This document shows, one piece after another, positions 1-7,917 of a DNA stretch of 15,145 nt. The translations under genes and the position numbers were made by a program. Position 1 is the stretch's first letter. Each line of letters starts with the position of its first letter. The notes under the pieces are model-generated. The model was not told the origin of the DNA. It was given only the letters and a program-made list of their open reading frames with translations, and did not search any database. Origin of the DNA: Lysobacterales bacterium (lineage in GTDB: Bacteria > Pseudomonadota > Gammaproteobacteria > Xanthomonadales > SZUA-36); the NCBI GenBank assembly GCA_030637665.1, contig DAOWGA010000082.1, positions 1-15,145 on the forward strand, read 5' to 3'.

Positions 1-202
1 GGCTGACCGGGCGGCTGCGGTAGATATGCACCGCGGCCTTGCCGTTTTCATCGTTTGCGTCAATGTCGGCCAGCCCAGCATATTTTCGGGTCTGGCCAAA
101 GTTGATTTCCTCGGGATAGTGCCCCTGCTTCTGGATCACGTCTCCAAAAGGCGCGAAGGTATCGTCAGTCAGGGGTTTGAGCTTCAGCCGGTAAGTTTTC
201 AT
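1..202 (-). CDS. allA: Ureidoglycolate lyase, N-terminal part (cut by window edge)
   Basis: This is the first 67 codons of a minus-strand gene that runs off the left edge. AllA splits ureidoglycolate into glyoxylate and urea, the last step of allantoin breakdown in the cytoplasm. The visible start has the family's N-terminal pattern: a short basic strand (MKTYRLKLKPLT), then FAPFGDVIQ, an INFGQTRKYAGLAD segment that matches the 'INNG...R.H.LA' region, and the strand HIYRSRP that matches the 'ISI.RA' strand. The start is ATG at 202-200, 15 bases after the allantoicase stop, with no strong ribosome binding site, so it is probably translated by coupling in the puuE-uraD-alc-allA operon. The family is usually about 160-170 residues, so more than half lies outside the window. 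The identity is supported both by sequence and by following alc, whose product is this enzyme's substrate. Confidence 0.88.
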   Translation of the reverse strand, partial: MKTYRLKLKPLTDDTFAPFGDVIQKQGHYPEEINFGQTRKYAGLADIDANDENGKAAVHIYRSRPVS

Positions 203-217
203 GAGAATTCTATTTGA

Positions 218-1207
218 TCAAAGTTCAGGTTTTCCGAACAGCCTCAGGCGACTGATCCCACCATCAGGAAAAATGTCGAATCGGACGTGACTGACTTTAT
301 TTGAATCCATCACTTCCTGTTCGAACACTTGCACCTGGTCTGGACTTAGTGGAACCTGGGGCAGTATTTCCCGCCAGAACGGTGCTCCTTCAGAAATTTC
401 GCTTGTGGGCATTTTCCCAAGCATGGCGCCGTGCAAGGAGCACCGGGCCGGATAATTTCCCTTGAAGAAAGCCGTGTCCACTTCCACCCGCCGGATGTGC
501 CCGGGATGACCCAGTTTCAGTATGACCCAGTCATTGCCGGGCTCGCGCCGGCGGCGTGTTTCCCAGCCATCACCCATGTTGACACCACGGCCGGGTGCGA
601 TCAGGTTGGACATGTGCCCAAAGTGCATGTCGTTGCATGCCAGCGCTCTTCCGCCCCGGGTCATCGCCGCCAGGTCCACCCATTCATCCGCTGTATCCTG
701 ACTCCAGTCATAATGCGCCACACCATATACCCGCAAGCGTGCAATGCCGCCGTCCGGATAGATGTTCAGGCGCATATGAGTCCACACGCCGGGGTCCTTG
801 ATTTCGAAATAGTGGTGCGCATCGCCTTCCAATGGTGTTGCAGGCAGTAGTACCCTCCACTGCGCGCCGTCGTCCGGATCACCCTCGCAGTTGCAAACCT
901 CAAGCGAAGCCGTCGGCGGGTAATTGCCGGTGAAGTAACTGGTGTCGATGTCCACGCCATGGATGGATCCGGGGCAAAGTCGTATGACACAGTAGTCATG
1001 GCCTTGCCCGCGTTTGCGCCGGCTCTCCCAACCGTCCATCCACTTGCCATGCTCGTCGTACTTGTCCGGGATGAATATGGGCGCTTCCGCTTTGATCAGG
1101 CGTTCTTTCGGTGCAAAGAAATCGTCCGATGCAACAATGACCTCCGCCCCAAGGCGTGGCTGGGCGAGGTCGATGTAACGATCGATAAATTCTGCTTTGA
1201 CTGACAT
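218..1207 (-). CDS. alc: Allantoicase
   Basis: Hydrolyses allantoate to ureidoglycolate and urea in the cytoplasm. The 329-residue length is normal for the family. The protein shows the expected two tandem allantoicase repeats. Repeat 1 (about residues 16-162) contains ASDDFFAPKERL (26-37), MDGWESRRKRGQGHDY (57-72), TSYFTGNYPP (89-98) and YPDGGIARLRVYG (150-162). Repeat 2 (about 185-325) contains CNDMHFGHMSNLIAP (191-205), MGDGWETRRRREPGNDW (211-227), TAFFKGNYPA (245-254) and FPDGGISRLRLFG (313-325). The parallel motifs show the internal duplication directly. ATG at 1207 lies 12 bases after the uraD stop, with only a weak GGGCAG upstream, so coupled translation is likely. It sits between uraD/puuE, which make allantoate, and allA, which uses its product. 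Confidence 0.96.
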   Translation of the reverse strand: MSVKAEFIDRYIDLAQPRLGAEVIVASDDFFAPKERLIKAEAPIFIPDKYDEHGKWMDGWESRRKRGQGHDYCVIRLCPGSIHGVDIDTSYFTGNYPPTASLEVCNCEGDPDDGAQWRVLLPATPLEGDAHHYFEIKDPGVWTHMRLNIYPDGGIARLRVYGVAHYDWSQDTADEWVDLAAMTRGGRALACNDMHFGHMSNLIAPGRGVNMGDGWETRRRREPGNDWVILKLGHPGHIRRVEVDTAFFKGNYPARCSLHGAMLGKMPTSEISEGAPFWREILPQVPLSPDQVQVFEQEVMDSNKVSHVRFDIFPDGGISRLRLFGKPEL

Positions 1208-1219
1208 TTGCTGCCCGTG

Positions 1220-1723
1220 CTACTCGAATTTGCTTTCAATCCGGAACAAGCCGATGAGGATGACCTGGTCCAGCGCCGCCTGTAATTCTTGCTCTTCTGT
1301 ATTTGTCAGGCGCGCTCTGAATGCATCCAGAATCTCGTGCCGGCCGTATCCCTTCACGGCCATGATAAACGGAAAACCGAACCTGGCCCGGTAAGATTCG
1401 TTGAGACGCTGGAATTCTGCAAATTCCCCGGCGCTGCAACGGTCCAGGCCTGCACCACGTTGCTCGGTTTGTGATGCGGCGGTGAGTTCCTCCGCGCTTG
1501 CGATACCCACAGCCAGCTCCGGGTGGGCCTGCAGCAGGGACAGCTTCTGCTCGCGGTTTGCTGCGTTAATCACATCAGCGAATACCCGGTGTAGCCCGGC
1601 CGCCTTGTCATGGCGAACGTCCAGGCCGGATTCCCAAGCCTGGCTCGCAATCCAGGGCGAGTGTTCGAAAACATCGCCGAACATGGCCACGAACTCTGCT
1701 TTGTCCATGCTGCCGGGCTGCAT
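1220..1723 (-). CDS. uraD: 2-oxo-4-hydroxy-4-carboxy-5-ureidoimidazoline (OHCU) decarboxylase
   Basis: Decarboxylates OHCU to S-allantoin, the third step after urate oxidation. The length of 167 residues is typical. Family marks seen: the catalytic histidine in LQAHPELA (His67), the SQTEQRGAGLD segment (85-94), the ARFGFPFIMAVKGYGRHEIL stretch (113-132) that lines the active site, and the terminal helix ending LIGLFRIESKF with Arg161. The first codon (ATG at 1723-1721) directly abuts the puuE stop (TAA at 1726-1724). A second in-frame ATG at 1708 would remove five residues. I keep the first because GGGAG lies upstream at a usable distance, but either is possible. The gene is co-directional with puuE, alc and allA; its partner UraH is encoded on the divergent transcript. 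Confidence 0.95.
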   Translation of the reverse strand: MQPGSMDKAEFVAMFGDVFEHSPWIASQAWESGLDVRHDKAAGLHRVFADVINAANREQKLSLLQAHPELAVGIASAEELTAASQTEQRGAGLDRCSAGEFAEFQRLNESYRARFGFPFIMAVKGYGRHEILDAFRARLTNTEEQELQAALDQVILIGLFRIESKFE

Positions 1724-2647
1724 TTACGCCTGGCTCCCGTTCGTGGGTGAATGGTGCTGGCGCCAGTGGCGCGCGATATCGATGCGTCGGCACCACCAGA
1801 CCTTGTCAAAAGTTTTAGCGTAACGAATGAATCGCTCCAGTGCGGCAAAACGGCCCGGGCGGCCAGCCAGGCGGCAGTGCAGCCCGATCGACATCATGCG
1901 TGGTGTCCGTTCTCCCTCGGCGTACAGGACATCGAAACTGTCTTTCAGGTACTGGTAGAACTGGTCACCGCTGTTAAAACCCTGGCTGGTGGTGAATCGC
2001 ATGTCGTTGGCGTCCAGCGTGTATGGAATGACCAGGTGAGGGCGCCCGTAGCGATTGTCCCAGTGAGGAAGATCGTCATTGTAGTCATCCGCGTCATACA
2101 AGAACCCGCCCTCTTCGACTACCAGCCGGCGCGTATTGGGGCTGCTGCGGCCCGTATACCAGCCCAGGGGACGCTCCCCGGTTACCTGCTCGATGGCGCT
2201 GATGGCTTTTAGCATGTGCTCGCGCTCAATCGCTTCGTCGATGTGCTGGTAATCGATCCAGCGGTAGCCATGGCTGCAGATTTCGTGCCCGGCCTGGTGG
2301 AGCGCAAGTACCGGAGCGGGATTTCGTTCCACGGCCATGCCCACTGCGAAGACCGTCACCGGTATCTGGCACTGCCGGAAAAGGCGCTCCAGCCGCCACA
2401 CGCCGACCCGGCTGCCATATTCGTAAATGGATTCCATGCTCATGTGGCGCACGCCCTCACGGGCGTCGGCTCCTATAATCTCGGATAGAAACGCCTCAGA
2501 TGCCGGATCGCCGTGCAGCACGCAGTTCTCGCCGCCTTCCTCGTAATTGAGCACCACTTGCAGGGCCAGCTGTGCTCCGCCAGGCCATTTTGGATCGGGC
2601 GGTTGCGAGCCGTAACCGGCCAGGTCCCTGGGATAGTTTGTGCTCAT
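1724..2647 (-). CDS. puuE: Allantoinase of the polysaccharide deacetylase type
   Basis: Opens the hydantoin ring of S-allantoin to give allantoate. It belongs to the PuuE family, which is unrelated to the metal-dependent amidohydrolase AllB and derives from polysaccharide deacetylases. The 307-residue length is normal. Landmarks: the RDLAGYG N-terminus, NYEEGGE (34-40) where true deacetylases carry their aspartate pair, HEICSHGYRW (121-130), the ERPLGWYTGRSSPNTRRL region (158-175), YDADDYNDDLP (184-194) and LHCRLAGRPGR (256-266). No signal peptide is seen, which argues for a cytoplasmic enzyme rather than a cell-wall deacetylase. It is the first gene of the minus-strand operon. ATG at 2647-2645 has a modest GAGAG upstream. 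The divergent uraH start lies 94 bases away, so the two operons share a control region. Confidence 0.96.
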   Translation of the reverse strand: MSTNYPRDLAGYGSQPPDPKWPGGAQLALQVVLNYEEGGENCVLHGDPASEAFLSEIIGADAREGVRHMSMESIYEYGSRVGVWRLERLFRQCQIPVTVFAVGMAVERNPAPVLALHQAGHEICSHGYRWIDYQHIDEAIEREHMLKAISAIEQVTGERPLGWYTGRSSPNTRRLVVEEGGFLYDADDYNDDLPHWDNRYGRPHLVIPYTLDANDMRFTTSQGFNSGDQFYQYLKDSFDVLYAEGERTPRMMSIGLHCRLAGRPGRFAALERFIRYAKTFDKVWWCRRIDIARHWRQHHSPTNGSQA

Positions 2648-2652
2648 GGAAT

Positions 2653-2661
2653 TGCTATACT
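2653..2661 (+). promoter_or_regulatory. Candidate extended -10 promoter for the uraH-moaC operon
   Basis: TGCTATACT fits the extended -10 pattern TGnTATAAT with one mismatch and points toward uraH. No good -35 hexamer stands 17 bases upstream (that would lie inside puuE), which is tolerable for extended -10 promoters. Transcription would begin near 2668, leaving a leader of about 70 bases. This is inferred from pattern only. Confidence 0.4.
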
Positions 2662-2695
2662 CTCGGTCAGGATCTATTTAATACTTTACGTCAGT

Positions 2696-2719
2696 CGGTC
2701 CCTGCAGAATAGCAGACCG
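2696..2719. promoter_or_regulatory. Imperfect inverted repeat in the puuE-uraH divergent region
   Basis: CGGTCCCTGC and GCAGACCG flank a 6-base AGAATA centre. The right arm pairs with the left apart from a 2-base bulge (CGGT/CC/CTGC). It could be a regulator operator for both operons or a stem-loop in the uraH leader. A further TCGGTC copy lies 32 bases upstream at 2663-2668. No purine regulator gene is present in the window to link to it. Confidence 0.35.
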
Positions 2720-2741
2720 CGCATCGAGTTCCGGGTGATCA

Positions 2742-3092
2742 ATGGGATTTCTGACCACGCATGTACTGGACACCGCCAGGGGGCGCCCCGCTAGCGGAGT
2801 GCTGATTGAACTGTTCCGGGTCGATAACGGGCGGCGTCATCTTGCCAGCGCCACGACCAATGAAGACGGTCGTTGCGAAGAACCGTTATTGCCGGAAGGT
2901 GCTTTCCACAGCGGCGAATACGAACTGGTTTTTCATGCCGGCGATTATTTTGCCGCCAGCGGTCTGTCGCTGCCTGAGCCGCGCTTCCTGGACCAGGTCG
3001 TGATCCGTTTCGGTGTTTCCGACCCAGATCAGCATTACCATGTGCCCCTGTTGATCTCACCTTTTTCATACAGCACCTATCGCGGCAGCTGA
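2742..3092 (+). CDS. uraH: 5-hydroxyisourate hydrolase (transthyretin-like)
   Basis: Hydrolyses 5-hydroxyisourate, the product of urate oxidase, to OHCU. At 116 residues it is the standard length. All signatures of the transthyretin-related hydrolases are present: LTTHVLDTARGRPA at the N-terminus with His7, Arg44 in TTNEDGRC, the HYHVPLLISPFSYSTYRGS C-terminus with a histidine in HYHVPLL, and the diagnostic final four residues YRGS. There is no signal peptide and no fusion to UraD (some bacteria fuse the two). It opens the plus-strand operon. ATG at 2742 is preceded by a weak GGGTGA. Its stop overlaps the xdhA start by one base (TGATG), so the two are translationally coupled. Confidence 0.96.
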   Translation: MGFLTTHVLDTARGRPASGVLIELFRVDNGRRHLASATTNEDGRCEEPLLPEGAFHSGEYELVFHAGDYFAASGLSLPEPRFLDQVVIRFGVSDPDQHYHVPLLISPFSYSTYRGS

Positions 3093-4558
3093 TGTCCGAA
3101 GGGATCCGCTTTCTGCTGAGTGAACAGATCATCGAGCTATTGAGCTTTGATCCGCAACTGACGGTACTTGAATGGCTGCGCACCGAGGCGCGCCGCAGGG
3201 GTACCAAGGAAGGCTGTGCAGAAGGTGATTGTGGCGCCTGTACAGTGGTAGTCGGGGAATTGCACGACGGCTCTGTTCGATACCGCGCCTTCAATGCCTG
3301 CATTCTCTTGCTGGCCACGCTTGACGGCAGGCAATTGATCACGGTCGAGGACCTGGCCAGGCGTGGGTTGCATCCGGTGCAACAGGCCCTGGTGGACCAG
3401 CATGGCTCGCAATGTGGCTTCTGCACACCCGGCTTTGTGATGAGCCTGTTTGCCATGTATCACGATAAAGATCGCGGTGAGCGGCCCGGGCGCGCGGAAA
3501 TCGACGAGGGCCTGGCCGGCAACCTGTGCCGTTGTACGGGCTATGCGCCTATCGTGGAGGCGGCCCGGGAGGTGCTGGTACAACCTGCCGCCGACCATTT
3601 TACCAACAGGCGGGATCTGATCATCCGGGCATTGGAGGACATCCAGCCGGTCACGGCGGCACATGTGCAATTTGAGGGGCGTCATTTTTTCTCCCCCCGA
3701 TCCTACAGCGAGCTGTCCAGACTGCTGGTGGAATACCCTGCTGCAGTGATGGTTGCAGGCGCCACTGACGTGGGGCTCTGGATTACCAAACAGCAAAAAC
3801 GCATGGAAGTCCTGATTTATACCTGCAACGTTATGGAACTTCAGGAAGTCACGCTCGATCCAGAGCAGGATCGGCTCGAAATCGGCGCTGCGGTCAGCTA
3901 CACCGATGCGATGGATGCATTGAGCGGGTATTTTCCGGACTTCAGGCCATTGTTGAGCCGTCTGGGCGCCGTGCAGGTGCGAAATGCCGGAACCATCGGC
4001 GGAAATATCGCCAATGGCTCACCGATCGGGGACATGCCACCACCATTGATTGCACTGAGGGCGCGATTGCTTGTGCGCAGTGCCGCCGGCCGGCGTGAAC
4101 TGGGTCTGGAGAATTTCTTTATCGCATACGGCAAACAGGATTTACGGCCGGGTGAATTTATTGAAAAGGTTCTGTTGCCCTTGCCCGGGGAACGGCAGTT
4201 GTTCCGTGTTTACAAATTGTCCAAACGATTCGACCAGGACATTTCCTCTGTCTGTGCCGCATTTGCGTTGGTGTTGGATGGCGGTGAAGTGGCGTCGATC
4301 CGCATTTGTTACGGTGGAATGGCGGGTGTACCAGCCAGGGCAAGGGGCGCAGAGAACGCCTTGCTGGGTCAAAGCTGGAGCCGTGAAAATATTGAACGGG
4401 CCAAATCAGCCATGGCGGATGATTTTGAACCCTTGACGGACTGGCGGGCGAGCAGCGAGTACCGCATGCTGGCGGCACAGAACCTGCTTCAGCGTTTCTT
4501 TCTCGAAACGACCGGCAGCGAAACAGTGCAACTGGCCGCAAAGGCGCAGGCGCGATGA
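3092..4558 (+). CDS. xdhA: Xanthine dehydrogenase small subunit (2Fe-2S and FAD)
   Basis: Carries electrons from the molybdenum site in XdhB through two 2Fe-2S clusters to FAD and then NAD. Order of parts in 488 residues: a plant-ferredoxin-type cluster with Cys42, Cys47 and Cys50 (CAEGDCGAC) and Cys70; a helical cluster with Cys108, Cys111 (QCGFC), Cys146 and Cys148 (LCRC); then an FAD domain of the molybdopterin dehydrogenase type with VAGATDVGLW (221-230) and the NAGTIGGNIANGSPIGDMPP stretch (298-317); then a CO-dehydrogenase-flavoprotein C-terminal domain. All eight cluster cysteines are intact. Length matches the two-subunit bacterial form (as in Rhodobacter and Pseudomonas). It overlaps uraH by one base and xdhB by four (ATGA), indicating coupled translation and fixed stoichiometry. 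Confidence 0.97.
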   Translation: MSEGIRFLLSEQIIELLSFDPQLTVLEWLRTEARRRGTKEGCAEGDCGACTVVVGELHDGSVRYRAFNACILLLATLDGRQLITVEDLARRGLHPVQQALVDQHGSQCGFCTPGFVMSLFAMYHDKDRGERPGRAEIDEGLAGNLCRCTGYAPIVEAAREVLVQPAADHFTNRRDLIIRALEDIQPVTAAHVQFEGRHFFSPRSYSELSRLLVEYPAAVMVAGATDVGLWITKQQKRMEVLIYTCNVMELQEVTLDPEQDRLEIGAAVSYTDAMDALSGYFPDFRPLLSRLGAVQVRNAGTIGGNIANGSPIGDMPPPLIALRARLLVRSAAGRRELGLENFFIAYGKQDLRPGEFIEKVLLPLPGERQLFRVYKLSKRFDQDISSVCAAFALVLDGGEVASIRICYGGMAGVPARARGAENALLGQSWSRENIERAKSAMADDFEPLTDWRASSEYRMLAAQNLLQRFFLETTGSETVQLAAKAQAR

Positions 4559-6864
4559 GCCGGGCGGGCAGCGGGAAGCAAACGCCTGTGGTCCATTCAT
4601 CAGTGGCCCATGACAGCGCAATTGGGCATGTCACCGGCGAGGCGGTCTACGTCGATGACATTCTCGAGCCAGCCGGCCTGTTGCATGTCTATTTCGGCGC
4701 CAGTTCCTGCGCCAGGGGCAAGGTCCGTCGCATGGACCTGTCGCGGATAGAGGCCTTTCCGGGCGTGGTAGCGGTAATTACATCAAAAGATGTGCCCGGA
4801 AAGAACGATATCAGCCCGATGCACACTCTGGACGAAGAGATACTGTGCAGCGGCGAAATTCATTTTCACGGCCAGCCCTTGTTTGCCGTGGCGGCTGAAA
4901 GCCGCGAAATCGCGCGCCGGGCGGTCAAACTGGCAGAAATTGATTTCGAAGAAATGCCATCCATCCTCGGCATTGACGAGGCGATGGAGCAGCAATCCTG
5001 GGTGGCCGAACCGCACGAGATGAAGCGGGGCGACCCACATGAGGCCATCGCAAATTCGGCCCATCACCTGAGCGGAGAACTGAGGACCGGCAGCCAGGAT
5101 CATTTTTACCTGGAAGGCCAGGCTGCGATGGCGATTCCGCAGGAAAAGGGGGATATGCTGATTTACTCGTCAACCCAGCATCCTTCCGAACTCCAGCACC
5201 TGGTTGCCCAGGCCCTGGACAAGGCCGACAACGCGGTGACCGTGGAAGTGCGGCGCATGGGCGGCGCTTTTGGCGGCAAGGAGACCCAGGCGGCGCAGTG
5301 GGCCATGATCGCCGCGCTGCTGGCGCGCCAGACTGGCCGCCCGACCAAAATCCGGCTGGACCGGGATGACGACATGATCAGCACCGGCAAACGTCATGAT
5401 TTCCGGATTCGATACGAGCTTGGTTTCGATGATGAGGGCATGATCGAGGGCCTTGATCTGGAACTGGCCGCTCTCTGCGGCATGTCTGCCGACTTGTCCG
5501 CGCCGATTTGCGATCGGGCTATGTTCCACAGCGACAATGCCTATTACCTTCCGCACGCCAGGATCCGGTCCTATCGTTGCCGGACCAACACGGTTTCCAA
5601 CACGGCCTTCCGCGGTTTTGGCGGCCCGCAGGGCATGATGGCGATCGAGCGCATCATCGACGCCATTGCCGCCCACCTGGACCTGGATCCTTTTGCAGTC
5701 CGGATGGCCAATCTCTATGGTGGGGAGGGCAGGGACATCACGCCTTACCACATGAAAGTGGAGGACAATGTCCTGCATGACTTGATGCCTGAACTCGCGG
5801 AATCATGCGACTACCATCAGCGGCGCAAAGCGGTTTTTGCCTTCAATGCCGGCAGCCCGGTCATCAAGCGTGGCATTGCGCTCACACCGGTCAAGTTCGG
5901 TATTTCCTTCACCACGACTTTTCTGAACCAGGCCGGAGCGCTGGTGCACGTTTACAAGGATGGAAGCATTCATCTCAACCATGGCGGCACGGAAATGGGG
6001 CAGGGCCTGTTTATCAAGGTCGCACAGGTGGTGGCAGATGCGTTCCAGGTGAAGCTGGATCAGATCAGGATCACCGCCACCAATACCGGTAAAGTTCCCA
6101 ACACCTCGGCTACCGCGGCGTCAGCAGGTTCCGATATGAACAGTATGGCTGCCCTGGATGCAGTTAATAAAATCAAGAAACGGCTGACTGCTTTTGCGGC
6201 CGGGGAATACGGTGTCCCGGAAGACGCCATCCATTTCATCGATGGTACGGTGCACATTGCTGAGCTGTCCAAGACCTTTGCCGAACTGGTCATGGAAGCC
6301 TATCTGGCACGTGTTTCTTTGTCCGCTACCGGTTTTTATCGCACGCCGAAGATCTGGTACGACCGTGAAACAGCCCGCGGCCGCCCTTTCCTTTATTTTG
6401 CCTACGGCGCGGCCATTTCTGAAGTGGAAATCGATACGCTGACCGGCGAAAACCGCATTCGTCGCGTGGACATCCTGCACGATGCAGGCCGCTCGCTGAA
6501 CCCCGCCATCGACCTCGGGCAGATCGAGGGCGGTTTCGTGCAGGGCGCCGGCTGGCTGACTATGGAGGAATTGTGGCGGGACGACTCGGGCGCCTTGCAA
6601 ACTCACGCACCCTCGACCTACAAGATTCCTGTCAGCGCAGATGTGCCCGCTGCATTCAATGTCCGGATCTGGGAACCCGGAGAAAATCACGAGCCCACTA
6701 TCCACCGCTCCAAGGCTGTCGGTGAACCTCCCCTGATGCTGGCGATCTCCGTTCACAGCGCCATCAACCAGGCCATAGCCAGCCTGGCGCCCGGCAGATC
6801 ATTACCGAAGCTGGATTCACCAGCCACGCCTGAACGAATTCTGATGTGTATCCAGTCGCTTTGA
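4555..6864 (+). CDS. xdhB: Xanthine dehydrogenase large subunit (molybdopterin)
   Basis: Catalytic subunit that oxidises hypoxanthine to xanthine and xanthine to urate at a molybdenum cofactor. At 769 residues it is a normal XdhB. Visible active-site landmarks, aligned by motif to the well-studied Rhodobacter enzyme: Gln208 in STQHPSE, GGAFGGKE (236-243) with the substrate-binding glutamate at 243, FRGFGGPQG (352-360) with the purine-orienting arginine at 353, GGTEMGQGL (477-485), and the catalytic base Glu724 in KAVGEPPLML. The presence of both the Glu and the Arg argues for xanthine dehydrogenase rather than aldehyde oxidase or CO dehydrogenase. The start overlaps the xdhA stop by four bases. 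It is followed by the operon's only sizeable gap, 30 bases before xdhC. Confidence 0.97.
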   Translation: MSRAGSGKQTPVVHSSVAHDSAIGHVTGEAVYVDDILEPAGLLHVYFGASSCARGKVRRMDLSRIEAFPGVVAVITSKDVPGKNDISPMHTLDEEILCSGEIHFHGQPLFAVAAESREIARRAVKLAEIDFEEMPSILGIDEAMEQQSWVAEPHEMKRGDPHEAIANSAHHLSGELRTGSQDHFYLEGQAAMAIPQEKGDMLIYSSTQHPSELQHLVAQALDKADNAVTVEVRRMGGAFGGKETQAAQWAMIAALLARQTGRPTKIRLDRDDDMISTGKRHDFRIRYELGFDDEGMIEGLDLELAALCGMSADLSAPICDRAMFHSDNAYYLPHARIRSYRCRTNTVSNTAFRGFGGPQGMMAIERIIDAIAAHLDLDPFAVRMANLYGGEGRDITPYHMKVEDNVLHDLMPELAESCDYHQRRKAVFAFNAGSPVIKRGIALTPVKFGISFTTTFLNQAGALVHVYKDGSIHLNHGGTEMGQGLFIKVAQVVADAFQVKLDQIRITATNTGKVPNTSATAASAGSDMNSMAALDAVNKIKKRLTAFAAGEYGVPEDAIHFIDGTVHIAELSKTFAELVMEAYLARVSLSATGFYRTPKIWYDRETARGRPFLYFAYGAAISEVEIDTLTGENRIRRVDILHDAGRSLNPAIDLGQIEGGFVQGAGWLTMEELWRDDSGALQTHAPSTYKIPVSADVPAAFNVRIWEPGENHEPTIHRSKAVGEPPLMLAISVHSAINQAIASLAPGRSLPKLDSPATPERILMCIQSL

Positions 6865-6894
6865 TTCAGTTACCGAAAAACCTGGAAAGTAGAA

Positions 6895-7911
6895 TTGTCC
6901 TGGATTGTTGACCTTCAACGCTTACTCCGTGAGCAGCCATGTGTTCTGGTGACGCTGAACCTGATTAGTGGTTCAGCGCCGAGAGACTCGGGCAGCCGCA
7001 TGATGGTGACTGCAGGTGAAGTCGCCGGCAGCATCGGCGGCGGCAACCTGGAATATCAGGCCACAAAAATGGCGCGTGGTTTAATGCTGAACAAACAAGC
7101 TGGATACCAGGAAAAAAAGCTTTACGGCCTCGGGCCGGCGCTGAACCAGTGTTGCGGGGGGGCGGTCGCTTTGCTTTACGAGGTTTTCGATGGATCTTTG
7201 CCTCCCTGGCTGGAAGAATTGCAACTGGCGTTCGAAAGTGGGCGGCCCGTGGTGCTGGCCTCTTGCGCGGGTACACCGGCATCGCACAAGATGGTAATCA
7301 CACCTGAAAATGGCGTGGACAGATCGGTGCCGAATGAAGTGTCAGCCGCAGCTTTGGCCCTGGTACAGAGGCCCGGGGATGGGCCTATGGTGACCGTTGA
7401 AGAGCTTGGGGCATCAGCTGAAACATGGTGGGTGGAGCTAATCCGGGAGGAACGGAAGCCCGTCATGTTGTTCGGCGCCGGACACGTGGGCCAGGCGGTG
7501 GCCTCGGCACTGTCGCCGCTACCCTTCAGCCTGACCTGGGTTGACAGCCGCGCGGCAGTTTTCCCCACTGACCTGCCCGCGAATATCAGGGCAGTGAGAA
7601 CAAGTACCCCGCTGGACCTGGTTGCTGAAGCCCCTCCCGGCAGTATTTTCATCGTGATGACACACAGTCATGAACTGGATGAAGATATCTGTTTCGAGGT
7701 GCTGCGGCGGGATGATTTTGCCTGGCTGGGCCTGATCGGATCCGCAACCAAGCGCAGCCGATTCGTACATCGTCTCGAGCAGCGCGGCATCAAGCCCGAA
7801 AAGCTGGATTCTTTGGTCTGTCCGATCGGGCTTGCTGGCATTCGGGGAAAGCAGCCTGCTACCATTGCGCTCAGCCTGGCTGCTCAGATGATGACGGACC
7901 AAAAGGAATGA
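6895..7911 (+). CDS. xdhC: Xanthine dehydrogenase accessory protein XdhC, TTG start
   Basis: Binds the molybdenum cofactor, helps its sulfuration and delivers it to XdhB; it is not part of the mature enzyme. The protein (338 residues) has the XdhC/CoxI N-terminal domain with LVTLNLISGSAPRDSGSRM (18-36), GSIGGGNLEYQA (45-56) and the Cys86-Cys87 pair in NQCCGGA, followed by a Rossmann-type XdhC C-terminal domain with MLFGAGHVGQAVA (191-203), MTHSHELDE (255-263), LGLIGSATKRSRF (278-290) and CPIGLAGIRGKQPATIA (309-325). The start is TTG at 6895, preceded by GGAAAG at 6884-6889; the next in-frame ATG (codon 36) would remove conserved residues, so TTG is well supported. It sits 30 bases after xdhB and 6 before the next gene. 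The weak start and gap may keep this chaperone below the level of the enzyme subunits. Confidence 0.95.
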   Translation: MSWIVDLQRLLREQPCVLVTLNLISGSAPRDSGSRMMVTAGEVAGSIGGGNLEYQATKMARGLMLNKQAGYQEKKLYGLGPALNQCCGGAVALLYEVFDGSLPPWLEELQLAFESGRPVVLASCAGTPASHKMVITPENGVDRSVPNEVSAAALALVQRPGDGPMVTVEELGASAETWWVELIREERKPVMLFGAGHVGQAVASALSPLPFSLTWVDSRAAVFPTDLPANIRAVRTSTPLDLVAEAPPGSIFIVMTHSHELDEDICFEVLRRDDFAWLGLIGSATKRSRFVHRLEQRGIKPEKLDSLVCPIGLAGIRGKQPATIALSLAAQMMTDQKE

Positions 7912-7917
7912 CGCGCA

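Noticed and set aside
431..850. Plus-strand 139-codon open frame inside alc
   Set aside because: It lies entirely opposite allantoicase, whose two repeats are unmistakable. The translated sequence is rich in His, Pro and Cys without any domain, as expected of an antisense shadow.
2791..3456. Minus-strand 221-codon open frame opposite uraH and xdhA
   Set aside because: It spans two recognised genes on the other strand. Its translation is Arg/Ser/Cys-rich with no motif, so it is a shadow of GC-rich coding sequence.
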